In this document: one piece after another, positions 34,248 to 40,655 of the stretch | Layout: each line of letters starts with the position of its first letter | Position numbering within the stretch: position 1 is the first letter of the stretch | Source of the DNA: Candidatus Magasanikiibacteriota bacterium | GTDB taxonomy: Bacteria; Patescibacteriota; Patescibacteriia; Magasanikbacterales; GWA2-37-8 | DNA length: 51,421 bases | NCBI GenBank assembly: GCA_023246655.1 | Contig: JAHFHX010000007.1 | Coordinates: 1 to 51,421 of the forward strand | Direction of reading: 5' to 3' | Notes under the pieces: model-generated | The model's database searches: none | The model's input: only the letters and a program-made list of their open reading frames with translations | Told to the model about the DNA's origin: nothing | Position numbers and translations under genes: made by a program

Positions 34248-36038
34248 TTACACATTTTTTACCATATACGTTTTTTGCAGTCGGTATCCAAGGTGGCGAT
34301 AATAATCACGGACGCCCACCCCAGAGATAACAGCCAGTTTGTGTAGCTTCTGTTTTTTAACAATCCGTTCTGCCTCGTGCACCAACTTTTTTCCAAGGCC
34401 GGTATGTTGGGTTAATTCCTTTTGATGTTTACCAATGCCCACGAGTTGGCCATAGGTGTGGAGTTCGCGGATGTAGGCGGCGAAGGGTCTTTGTTTGTCA
34501 TTCTGAGGCGGAGCCGAAGAATCTAGTTGTCGCGAACTAGATCCTTCGCTTCGCTCTGGATGACAGATACGAAGTCGGCAAAACGCAAACACTACCTGTC
34601 GTTTGGTATCTTCGAAGCTTAAAAAATATTCCGTGCCGCCGTGTGTCTTATAGTGGTCAACAAATAATTTCGGTTTCAAATTTTGTATCGTTTTATATGT
34701 ATCGTGTATCATGTTCGCGGCGTGCCCAATTTCTCGGCATCGCAAACATTTACAGGCGCGGCCTTCTTTTTTTAATTCCGCTTGAATCACTTGCCGCAAG
34801 TTTGTTACCTTGTTTCCGTTTTCAATATATTGCCCGGGAATATCGCGAATGAGGCGGGAGATGCGGCAGTAGCGGGGGACAGTGGTTTTAAATTCTTTAA
34901 GAATTCGAATGAGATCTTCCGTGGGGTACGTCTTAAATTTTCCGGCTCTGAACCAATCGTACAACTCTGAACCCTTAACCACCGAGCACGGGTAAATTTT
35001 AATCATGTCGGGGCGGTATCCTGGGTCGGTAAAAATAGTTTTAAGCATTGCCAAATCAGTTTCTGGTGTTGCGCCCGGGAGTTGGGGCATAAGGTGAAAG
35101 TCTGTTTTAAAGCCGTAATTACGAAGTAGCTCGGCGGCATCTTTCGCCTGTTCGGCGCTATGGCCGCGTTTCGTTAATTTTAAAATGTCGTTATCCGTAT
35201 GCTGAATTCCCAGTTCAATTCTGGTCGTGCCCATCTCCCGCATTTGCCACATTGATTTTGGAGTAATACAATCCGGCCGCGTCTCCAGCGTGAGGCCGAT
35301 AATTCGGTGCTTGGCATGTTCATTAAGTCGTTGTTGCTGTTTAAGCTCATCCCGAAGATCAGCGAGCGAGGAATTTTCGGTCAACTTCAATTCCCCCCTC
35401 GAGGGGGGTAGTGGGGGTGTAAGACCGTTGCGTCGTAAAAGGTAGGTGAGTGGCGAACCACGCAGAGGACTCACACCCCCCATGAGCCCCCCTCGAGGGG
35501 GGAATTCATTACACGCTTTGAACGACTCCAGCACAAACCAGTATTGGTAGGGCAGGGGATATGAATTCCAGGTGCCACCTTTGATGATGAGTTCAATTTT
35601 ATCGGTGGGGTGGCCATTATTCTCCAAGGCCTCAATGCGCCTGGCCATTTGTTCGTAGGGGTCAAATTTTAAGGCAAGCGCTCGCATGGCGGCTGGTTCT
35701 TCCGATAAGTAACTTTTTGGCATTCGTTCATCCAATGGGCAATACACACATTGCCCAGGGCAGGGGTAAGGTTTTACCAATGAGGTGACAATAGTGACCC
35801 CCGAGAGCGTGCGCACCGCTCGGCGTGTGAGGAGTTTTTCTAAATTTTTATTTGGCTGAATGTTTTTATTTTTTAAAAGTTTGTGGTACGCTGAAAGGAG
35901 TTCAGTTTTGGTTGGTAACGGCGAGCCCCTTTTTCCTGGTATGCCCCTGGACAGTTGCCGTTTAAGGATATTAAAATCAACCTCATTTTTAAGAGGATTT
36001 GTAAGAGCAGCGAGAATAATTTTTTCTGTGAGGGACAT
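34248..36038 (-). CDS. elp3: Elp3-type radical SAM / GNAT tRNA wobble-uridine modification enzyme
   Basis: 596 residues. Radical SAM domain with the cluster motif CPGQCVYCP (C93, C97, C100), TLSGVTIVTSLVKPYPC, AMRALALKFDPYEQ, IELIIKGGTWNSYP and TRPDCI. The C-terminal GNAT domain carries AAYIRELHTYGQLVGIG and KLAVISGVGVRDYYRHLGY. Elp3 adds the carboxymethyl group to U34 of tRNA (cm5U). Two stretches are repeat-derived and in frame: residues encoded by 35389-35506 (FPPRGG...PPSRGE) and by about 34493-34570 (CHPERSEGSSSRQLDSSAPP). It is divergent from a Trm9-like methyltransferase, which acts on the product of Elp3 in eukaryotes. Confidence 0.92.
   Translation of the reverse strand: MSLTEKIILAALTNPLKNEVDFNILKRQLSRGIPGKRGSPLPTKTELLSAYHKLLKNKNIQPNKNLEKLLTRRAVRTLSGVTIVTSLVKPYPCPGQCVYCPLDERMPKSYLSEEPAAMRALALKFDPYEQMARRIEALENNGHPTDKIELIIKGGTWNSYPLPYQYWFVLESFKACNEFPPRGGLMGGVSPLRGSPLTYLLRRNGLTPPLPPSRGELKLTENSSLADLRDELKQQQRLNEHAKHRIIGLTLETRPDCITPKSMWQMREMGTTRIELGIQHTDNDILKLTKRGHSAEQAKDAAELLRNYGFKTDFHLMPQLPGATPETDLAMLKTIFTDPGYRPDMIKIYPCSVVKGSELYDWFRAGKFKTYPTEDLIRILKEFKTTVPRYCRISRLIRDIPGQYIENGNKVTNLRQVIQAELKKEGRACKCLRCREIGHAANMIHDTYKTIQNLKPKLFVDHYKTHGGTEYFLSFEDTKRQVVFAFCRLRICHPERSEGSSSRQLDSSAPPQNDKQRPFAAYIRELHTYGQLVGIGKHQKELTQHTGLGKKLVHEAERIVKKQKLHKLAVISGVGVRDYYRHLGYRLQKTYMVKNV
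34493..34570. repeat. GTCATTCTGAG-type palindromic repeat inside elp3
   Basis: TTGTCATTCTGAGGCGGAGC and CTTCGCTCTGGATGACA form the arms around CTAGTTGTCGCGAACTAG. Read on the minus strand in frame it gives CHPERSEGSSSRQLDSSAPP. It sits between the radical SAM and GNAT conserved blocks. Confidence 0.88.
35389..35506. repeat. long palindromic repeat inside elp3
   Basis: 20-bp arms AATTCCCCCCTCGAGGGGGG at both ends, with inner GGGGGTGTAAGACC / GACTCACACCCCCC pairing. Same plan as the intergenic element at 32569-32674. Read in frame it adds about 40 residues in the radical SAM domain. Confidence 0.88.
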
Positions 36039-36044
36039 TACATT

Positions 36045-36597
36045 TAATGCTAATAACGAATGTATGCAAATCTACCAATGTGCGAATTAATAGTGTGAGT
36101 AATTTATAGCAAGCATATACTATTATGGCTTATCTTGTCCATCCTGAATTGTCCTATCAAGTTGTTGGTATTCTGTATGAGGCACATAATGAAGTCAGCA
36201 GGTTCAGTAGCGAACAAGAAATAGGGGATATAATTGCTTTGCGATTAAAAATCGTAGGAATACCGTTTGTGAGAGAGTTTAATTTGCAGCCAATCCATCG
36301 GGGGGAACACAACGGCAGGCATCGAGTAGATTTTTTAATAGAAGATAAAATTGTATTAGAAATAAAAACTAAAAAATTTTTGACTAAAGAGGACTATTAC
36401 CAAGTACAACGCTACCTTAAACATCTGAATTTGAAGTTGGGAATTTTAGTAAATTTTAGAGATGAACGCCTTCATCCAAAACGTATCCTAAATAGTGTCG
36501 GCAAGGAATAAGCCTTTTTTAATTATGCTGCTGTAATTATTAGTTGGTATTATTATTCGCACATTAGTAGATTTGCATACATTCGTTATTAGCATTA
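36045..36597. mobile_element. TIR-flanked element carrying a GxxExxY gene
   Basis: 43-bp terminal inverted repeats (36045-36087 and 36555-36597) match at 42 of 43 positions; they begin TAATGCTAATAACGAATGTA. Both ends carry TA, as expected for a TA target duplication (IS630/Tc1-like or MITE-like). The element contains one gene and no transposase, and fills the gap between the starts of elp3 and the Trm9-like gene. Confidence 0.8.
36125..36511 (+). CDS. GxxExxY protein (PDDEXK_3 family)
   Basis: 128 residues with the family pattern: HPELSYQVVGILYEAHNEVS, the GxxExxY-like region, VDFLIEDKIVLEIKTKK (D...ExK nuclease-like core) and QVQRYLKHLNLKLGILVNF. The fold is that of PDDEXK nucleases, but the biological role of this widespread family is not established. 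It is the only gene in the inverted-repeat element. Confidence 0.9.
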   Translation: MAYLVHPELSYQVVGILYEAHNEVSRFSSEQEIGDIIALRLKIVGIPFVREFNLQPIHRGEHNGRHRVDFLIEDKIVLEIKTKKFLTKEDYYQVQRYLKHLNLKLGILVNFRDERLHPKRILNSVGKE

Positions 36598-36598
36598 T

Positions 36599-37303
36599 AT
36601 GCATCATCTTATACAAAAAACCCGCCAAGATTACAATAAAATCGCTCAGCACTTCTCTGGCACGCGGTATGATGTGTGGCCGGAACTAGAACAGTTTAAA
36701 CCACTTATTAAAGATGGTCAACGGATTTTGGATTGGGGGTGTGGGAACGGCCGACTGCTGCTTTTAATTGGAGAAAGGGCGGCGCATTATGTAGGGGTTG
36801 ACCAGAGCATAGAGCTGTTAAAAATTGCTCGGCACAAGCACCTATTAGCGATAAAAGCTGGGCGAGCACGATTCTACTCAACGGCCCGGCGTGAAAAAAA
36901 GTTTCCCTCAAACTATTTTGATTTGGTTTTTATGGTGGCTTCATTTCATCATCTACCGGATAGTGCTAGTCGTTTGGCGTTACTTAAAAAGGTGCAGCAG
37001 GAATTAAAGCCAGAGGGAAAGCTTGTTATAACCGTGTGGAATTTAAGCAGTACGTGGGCTCGCCAGGTGTTACAAAAGAAGGGCTGGCATCAGATTGGTA
37101 AACAAGATTTTCTAATTCCTTGGAAAGATAACCGTACCGGGAAAGTTATTGTCGAACGGTATTATCATCATTGTACCCCCACCGAAATGCGTGGCCTGCT
37201 TAAAGAAGCTGGCTTTAAGGTCATAAGGCTTGGGTATGGCCCGGGGGTTAAGACCAGCGAAAGAAAAGGCCGTAACCTCATTGTGGTGGCTACTAAAAAG
37301 TAA
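36599..37303 (+). CDS. Trm9/ALKBH8-like tRNA wobble-uridine methyltransferase
   Basis: 234-residue class I SAM methyltransferase. The N-terminal block DYNKIAQHFSGTRYDVWP closely follows the yeast Trm9 pattern (YNEIASHFSQTRYKPWP). SAM motif I is ILDWGCGNGR (43-52), then VGVDQS, FDLVFMVASFHHLP and, near the end, DFLIPWKD and VERYYHH. Trm9 turns cm5U34 into mcm5U34. Its position next to elp3 fits that job. The start codon lies directly at the end of the TIR element. No Trm112-like partner is seen here. Confidence 0.83.
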   Translation: MHHLIQKTRQDYNKIAQHFSGTRYDVWPELEQFKPLIKDGQRILDWGCGNGRLLLLIGERAAHYVGVDQSIELLKIARHKHLLAIKAGRARFYSTARREKKFPSNYFDLVFMVASFHHLPDSASRLALLKKVQQELKPEGKLVITVWNLSSTWARQVLQKKGWHQIGKQDFLIPWKDNRTGKVIVERYYHHCTPTEMRGLLKEAGFKVIRLGYGPGVKTSERKGRNLIVVATKK

Positions 37304-37330
37304 ATCCTCCCAATTGCGGGAGGATTTAAG
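37302..37330. terminator. bidirectional terminator
   Basis: AAATCCTCCC-AATTG-CGGGAGGATTT, a perfect 10-bp stem between the convergent methyltransferase and glycosyltransferase genes. Confidence 0.88.
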
Positions 37331-38486
37331 CGACTTTGAGATGGGACGTCAGGGGGGTTTCTGGTGTACACGGGCGAGCATAGAGCCGCTCGGTTTTTTT
37401 AACCAACTCAGTCCACGTGTAGTGTTCACGCACCGTCTGGCTATTTTTTTGGCCGGCGGTGGCCAAGAGGGAAGGGTTTTTAATAAGTTCAATAATTTTA
37501 TCAGCTAAGTCGGCTACGCTCGTGTTCGTAAACCAGAAACGGTTATCGGTAATTAATTCTTGGTGTTCGGGAATATTAGAAACCAGCGCTGGTCGGCCAT
37601 AGGCCATCGCTTGGAGCACGGTGAGCGGCAAGCCTTCGTTTTCCGATGGATGAATAAAGAGCCCCGCATGTGCATAGAGCTGTTCCAGTGGTTCCCCCGA
37701 AAGCCAGTCGGTAAAGATAATGCTGTGGTCATCGTGTGCCAACTCGTGGAGCTCCTCAACATAATCATCGGTAAAAGCACTTCCACCTACTATGATCAGT
37801 TTATAATCTTTAAGGAGTTGAGGATATTGTTTTTTGGCAAAGCTCCAGGCCGCTACCAAATAATGAGCGCCTTTGTGGCGTACTAACCGAGACACCATGA
37901 GCACATATTTTTGGGGGGCAATGTGCCAACGGGGCAGAAGGTTAGTTGCAGCCACGGCAGGAATGGTGGTGCCATTGGGAATGAGGGAAGTATTTTTTTG
38001 GTATTCATTAAGACAATAACTATGGATAGTTTTGGAGACAGAAATTGTTTCGTGTGGAAAAAGACAGGCCGCCAATTCTCCCCAGCGCAACGCCAAGCGA
38101 GCCAACCAACCCCATTTTTGATGATAGCGATCAATACAGTGGAACGTTGCTATTACTTTAATCCGTGGCGATAACAGTCGGGGCAGCCAGCTTAACAGTG
38201 ATGGACCAACGCCATGGTAATGAATAACATCCACTTTTTGGAAAAGGGCGTGGATGGTAGCAGATAAGGTATGGGTTAAGGCATCTAAATGTTTGGTATG
38301 AATGGTGGGAGTATGTATCACCATAGTGCCACGCTGTCGGCCAGTGGCTGGGGAATACCATTTGCGCGCATATACCAAAACATTATGGCCTTGGGTGGCC
38401 AATTCAGTCGCCAAATCTTCTACGTGGCGTTCAATGCCACCGTAGAGAGCGGGGATTCCTTTTTGTCCAATCATGGCAATACGCAT
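37326..38486 (-). CDS. GT4-family glycosyltransferase
   Basis: 386-residue GT-B enzyme. N-terminal GQKGIPALYGGIERHVEDLA, typical of the DUF1972/rhamnosyltransferase-like group; donor-site region MVSRLVRHKGAHYLVAAW and the EX7E-like PSENEGLPLTVLQAMAYGRP. It probably adds a sugar to a lipid-linked or surface polysaccharide on the cytoplasmic side. Donor and acceptor cannot be told from sequence. Confidence 0.9.
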   Translation of the reverse strand: MRIAMIGQKGIPALYGGIERHVEDLATELATQGHNVLVYARKWYSPATGRQRGTMVIHTPTIHTKHLDALTHTLSATIHALFQKVDVIHYHGVGPSLLSWLPRLLSPRIKVIATFHCIDRYHQKWGWLARLALRWGELAACLFPHETISVSKTIHSYCLNEYQKNTSLIPNGTTIPAVAATNLLPRWHIAPQKYVLMVSRLVRHKGAHYLVAAWSFAKKQYPQLLKDYKLIIVGGSAFTDDYVEELHELAHDDHSIIFTDWLSGEPLEQLYAHAGLFIHPSENEGLPLTVLQAMAYGRPALVSNIPEHQELITDNRFWFTNTSVADLADKIIELIKNPSLLATAGQKNSQTVREHYTWTELVKKTERLYARPCTPETPLTSHLKVA

Positions 38487-38621
38487 AGTTTAATGCTAGA
38501 AAGTTGGTAACAATAGCACATTTTTATCTATTTGTCAAGCTGAAAGCAATCGATTTTATAATCAGGCTACCATGAGGATATGCGAAATAGAAAGCTGCGA
38601 AAGGATAATTGATTTTTCGCG

Positions 38622-38656
38622 TATTAAAAAAATAAAACTTCTGTTAAGAGAAGTGG
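38622..38656 (-). terminator. terminator of the His-rich membrane protein gene
   Basis: On the minus strand ACTTCT-CTTAAC-AGAAGT is followed by TTTATTTTTTTAA. A GC-rich hairpin (GGGAG...CTCCC, 38660-38703) lies between it and the stop codon. Confidence 0.75.
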
Positions 38657-38708
38657 GGGTGGGAGCGTGCAGCCGGCCTTGTTAGGCTAGTATGCACACT
38701 CCCGGTGG

Positions 38709-39236
38709 TCAGTGCCGGTGGTGGTGCCGGCGGTGATGCTCGTGGTGATGGTGCCGGTGTCGCTTGGGCGCCGTCGGCACGTCTGCCGGTTCGGGCTCGG
38801 CCGCTTCCGGCGTGGCGGCCTCCGCCTGGCTCGGCGGGGCAGACAGTGCCGCCGGCTGCGGTGCTGCTGCGGCCGGCGCGCTGTCAGCAGCCGCATCGGC
38901 TGCAGTTGCGCCTGCGTCCGGCGGCGGGGGCAGGTCGGCCGGAGCGGCGAGCACCGCGTCGGTCACGGCTGCGCCTGCGTCCGGCGGGACGCGCAGATCG
39001 GCGGGAGCGTGGGCCGCATCGGCCGCGGTCCCTGCGTCCGCCGCTGCGTAGCGGGGTTCCACCGGCGTGGGTGCCGGCGGGGCGGGCGAGTCGGGGATAT
39101 AGATGGCGCCCGTGATGATGAGCGCCAAGAGGAGAAGACAAAAAACTCCCACCCACGGCCTGGACCGCTCGATGAGCGGGTCCAGGTGCTTCTCGTCGAA
39201 CTGGTCCATGCGGACCAAGAGCTTTTGCAACCACAT
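38709..39236 (-). CDS. GC-rich gene for an Ala/Pro-rich single-pass membrane protein with a His-rich tail
   Basis: 175 residues from the ATG at 39236, which follows AAGGAGG by 10 nt. An amphipathic N-terminus (WLQKLLVRMDQFDEKHLDPL), one membrane helix (about 29-50, VGVFCLLLLALIITGAIYIP), then about 105 residues almost only of Ala, Pro, Asp and Glu, with repeated PPDAGA- and APADL-like units, and a tail of 11 His within 17 residues (HRHHHHEHHRRHHHRH). The tail could bind metal ions. The G+C content is much higher than around it. Family unknown; the architecture resembles the protein at 33251. Confidence 0.65.
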   Translation of the reverse strand: MWLQKLLVRMDQFDEKHLDPLIERSRPWVGVFCLLLLALIITGAIYIPDSPAPPAPTPVEPRYAAADAGTAADAAHAPADLRVPPDAGAAVTDAVLAAPADLPPPPDAGATAADAAADSAPAAAAPQPAALSAPPSQAEAATPEAAEPEPADVPTAPKRHRHHHHEHHRRHHHRH

Positions 39237-39262
39237 GATTTTTTCCTCCTTGGTTAATTTAA

Positions 39263-39291
39263 TAACTACCACAAAAATAGGCTTTTGTCAA
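39263..39291 (-). promoter_or_regulatory. promoter of the His-rich membrane protein gene
   Basis: On the minus strand TTGACA, a 17-nt spacer and TAGTTA. TTGACAAAAGC and TTTTGTGGTA are identical to the promoter at 32919. Confidence 0.7.
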
Positions 39292-39330
39292 TGGCAGATG
39301 AGTCAAATTTTAGGTTGTGGATAAGTAGCC

Positions 39331-39359
39331 TTGAGAGATATAAAAAACTTTGTTATGGT
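39331..39359 (+). promoter_or_regulatory. promoter of the second leader module
   Basis: TTGAGA, a 17-nt spacer and TATGGT. The expected start is only about 6 nt before the ATG of the 34-codon ORF at 39372. It is back to back with the minus-strand promoter. Confidence 0.6.
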
Positions 39360-39371
39360 AGTTATAGATTT

Positions 39372-39476
39372 ATGCACAAACATCACTCCAACAATTTGGC
39401 TCTCATTTGCAAGGTGACAAAGGTCTCCTTCATTTTGGTACGTCAATTAAAGTCTTGGGGTGAAAGTAGTCATTAA
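39372..39476 (+). CDS. 34-residue leader peptide
   Basis: Begins MHKHHSNN and ends LKSWGESSH. No Shine-Dalgarno; nearly leaderless. The codons for K-S-W-G-E (AAGTCTTGGGGTGAA) form the 5' strand of an antiterminator. It is probably regulatory rather than a stable protein. Confidence 0.45.
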   Translation: MHKHHSNNLALICKVTKVSFILVRQLKSWGESSH

Positions 39477-39563
39477 GAAAGCTGCCAACAGATTAAGAAA
39501 GAAACAGCACTAGTGATACTAAACCATCACCCTGAAGACTAACCGTCCAGGGTGATTTTCTTT
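39452..39563 (+). promoter_or_regulatory. attenuator: overlapping antiterminator and terminator
   Basis: The antiterminator pairs GTCTTGGGGTGA (39452-39463) with TCACCCTGAAGAC (39527-39539), with one bulge. The terminator pairs ATCACCCTG (39526-39534) with CAGGGTGAT (39548-39556) and is followed by TTTCTTT. Both use 39527-39534, so they exclude each other. The antiterminator strand lies inside the 34-codon ORF. Confidence 0.6.
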
Positions 39564-39574
39564 AGTAGAAAAAA

Positions 39575-39747
39575 TTGTTCTTTACATATAGTGCGTTTGG
39601 CTCAGGTTATTAAGACTCACTTAAATAAGTGATTCTGGATAACCTGAGTCAAAACACTTGCCTTGGGCAGAGAATTCTTCGGTAGAGGAAACCGGAGCTC
39701 TAGCTTTGGCAAGTGTCAACGCATTCACTCCGCTCCGAAGGGAGCGG
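39575..39747 (+). promoter_or_regulatory. structured leader downstream of the attenuator
   Basis: A TTGTTCTTTACA box (about 39575), then three hairpins: GGCTCAGGTTAT/ATAACCTGAGTC with an inner CACTT/AAGTG (39599-39650); a closed multi-stem domain ACACTTGCC/GGCAAGTGT (39654-39716) with inner CGGT/ACCG and GAG/CTC stems; and CCGCTCC-GAAG-GGAGCGG (39730-39747). The middle domain looks like a possible ligand-binding RNA. Confidence 0.45.
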
Positions 39748-39751
39748 AAAA

Positions 39752-39809
39752 CCAACCTGAAAGGAGGTGGTTACAATGCAATGCCCCCAGGTTTGGGGGG
39801 AGGGTTTTT
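39752..39809 (+). promoter_or_regulatory. ribosome-site sequestering hairpin versus terminator-like hairpin
   Basis: CCAACCTG (39752-39759) can pair with CAGGTTTGG (39788-39796), closing a loop that holds AAAGGAGGTGG. Alternatively CCCCCA-GGTT-TGGGGG (39784-39799) forms and is followed by GAGGGTTTTT. The two structures share bases. Confidence 0.4.
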
Positions 39810-39856
39810 CCGACGAGTTTTTCCTTAAAATAACTCGTCAACCAATGAGTCTCTAA
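39776..39856 (+). CDS. 26-residue small ORF with a perfect ribosome site
   Basis: ATG 5 nt after AAAGGAGGTGG. The peptide begins MQCPQVWGEGFSDEFF and ends RQPMSL. Its stop codon TAA lies in the loop of the repeated hairpin at 39841-39877. It carries a W-G-E motif like the other leader peptides. May be a leader peptide or a real small protein. Confidence 0.5.
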   Translation: MQCPQVWGEGFSDEFFLKITRQPMSL

Positions 39857-39877
39857 AATCTTTGGAGATTGATTGGT
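39841..39877 (+). promoter_or_regulatory. repeated hairpin motif, copy 1
   Basis: Outer stem ACCAAT/ATTGGT, a 1x1 G/G internal loop, inner stem AGTCTC/GAGATT and loop TAAAATCTTTG. The stop codon of the preceding small ORF is the first triplet of the loop. Confidence 0.55.
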
Positions 39878-39891
39878 AGAAATTAAACCAA

Positions 39892-39923
39892 GCCTTTTGA
39901 TTTGGAGATCCAAAGCAAAAGGC
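39892..39923 (+). promoter_or_regulatory. hairpin just before a ribosome site
   Basis: GCCTTTTG (39892-39899) pairs with CAAAAGGC (39916-39923), directly before AAAGGAGG of the next gene. Confidence 0.45.
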
Positions 39924-39937
39924 AAAGGAGGATCGAA

Positions 39938-40207
39938 TTGTCAAGCAACGGAGGCGGGGTCGCCATGACCCCGGATGAAGAAGCAAATTACACCCGGTGG
40001 CGGCACGAAAGTGCCGACACCAAGTTCAAGAGTTTTGAGCTGCTCCCCGTGCCGCAGGCCGTGATCCGTCTGCCCTGCGGCTGTACGAATGGGCGCGGCC
40101 AGGAGCAGCTCTGGGTCGAGCGTGACCCCAAGAGCCCGCAGCGGCCCGCGCCGCTCAAATGTCGCCGCTGCCAGGCGACGCTCCCCGCGGTTCCGCGCCG
40201 CCCTTGA
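39938..40207 (+). CDS. GC-rich small protein with CxC...CxxC putative zinc site
   Basis: 89 residues from the TTG at 39938, 6 nt after AAAGGAGG; an in-frame ATG at 39965 with its own GGAGG is an alternative. The C-terminal half holds CGCTNGRGQEQLW and KCRRCQATLP, a likely zinc knuckle. The N-terminal half has acidic and aromatic residues (MTPDEEANYTRWRHES). Much more GC-rich than the flanking DNA. Family not recognised. Confidence 0.65.
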   Translation: MSSNGGGVAMTPDEEANYTRWRHESADTKFKSFELLPVPQAVIRLPCGCTNGRGQEQLWVERDPKSPQRPAPLKCRRCQATLPAVPRRP

Positions 40208-40240
40208 GGAGGAATTTTTCTCTGGGAGGGTACCCAACCA

Positions 40241-40297
40241 ATGGTGCTGCCCTCCCCCCTATATACAATTAAATTTTACTCACCAGCGAATCTCTAA
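40241..40297 (+). CDS. 18-residue small ORF ending in the repeated hairpin
   Basis: MVLPSPLYTIKFYSPANL. It has no close ribosome site; GAGGAGG lies 28 nt upstream across a GGGAGGG/CCCTCCC hairpin. Its stop codon falls at the same place in the hairpin loop as in copy 1. Probably a leader ORF, low certainty. Confidence 0.35.
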   Translation: MVLPSPLYTIKFYSPANL

Positions 40298-40320
40298 AGA
40301 TATTCGGAGATTAGCTGGTG
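40281..40320 (+). promoter_or_regulatory. repeated hairpin motif, copy 2
   Basis: Outer stem CACCAGC/GCTGGTG, a 1x1 G/A internal loop, inner stem AATCTC/GAGATT and loop TAAAGATATTCG. Outer-stem bases differ from copy 1 on both strands, so pairing is kept while the sequence changes. Confidence 0.55.
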
Positions 40321-40349
40321 TGTAGCAATGCACCAGAAAGGAAAAAGGC

Positions 40350-40445
40350 ATGGACCCGGTGCCAATTGAATGCCCCGGCCCGTACGGGCAGCCTCGCCCG
40401 CGGCCGAAACCTCGGCCCAAACCCCTGCCTCCCAAGCCGAATTGA
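40350..40445 (+). CDS. 31-residue Pro/Arg/Lys-rich peptide
   Basis: ATG 7 nt after AAAGGA. The peptide begins MDPVPIECPGPYGQ and continues with PxPxP repeats (PRPRPKPRPKPLPPKPN). Thirteen or more prolines and seven basic residues; one Cys. It recalls proline-rich antimicrobial peptides, but that is only a resemblance. It could also be a stalling-type leader. Confidence 0.5.
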   Translation: MDPVPIECPGPYGQPRPRPKPRPKPLPPKPN

Positions 40446-40520
40446 TCCCGCCCCGTGTGCTGGGATCGCACTCCGGGGGCCGCCGTCACACGCGGTTGTG
40501 CCCCCACTCTCCATCATTAA
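40446..40520 (+). other. GC-rich structured 3' region
   Basis: Inverted GC segments (GGGGGC and GCCCCC; CCGCCGT and ACGCGG) follow the peptide stop. No T-run. No gene seen. Confidence 0.35.
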
Positions 40521-40525
40521 AAGCC

Positions 40526-40555
40526 TTGACAGGTTTATATAAAATAACATAGAAT
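40526..40555 (+). promoter_or_regulatory. promoter of the third leader module
   Basis: TTGACA, an 18-nt spacer and TAGAAT. The expected start is about 7 nt before the ATG of the 28-codon ORF. Confidence 0.65.
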
Positions 40556-40568
40556 GTTGGAATCATTT

Positions 40569-40655
40569 ATGACCGCTTCGCAAAACTTTGTTATTATTAC
40601 GATCATTGTAGCCCTCTTGTTGCCGTGGGGTGATTATGGTGTTGTCAAAAGATAA
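40569..40655 (+). CDS. 28-residue hydrophobic leader peptide
   Basis: MTASQNFVIITIIVALLLPW, then GDYGVVKR. No Shine-Dalgarno, nearly leaderless. The codons for W-G-D-Y-G are the 5' strand of the antiterminator. The hydrophobic core could insert in the membrane. Confidence 0.45.
   Translation: MTASQNFVIITIIVALLLPWGDYGVVKR

Noticed and set aside
38712..39257. Plus-strand ORFs (181, 136 and 95 codons) opposite the His-rich protein gene
   Set aside because: Same composition effect; no ribosome site or sensible protein features, while the minus frame has AAGGAGG, a promoter and a membrane helix.
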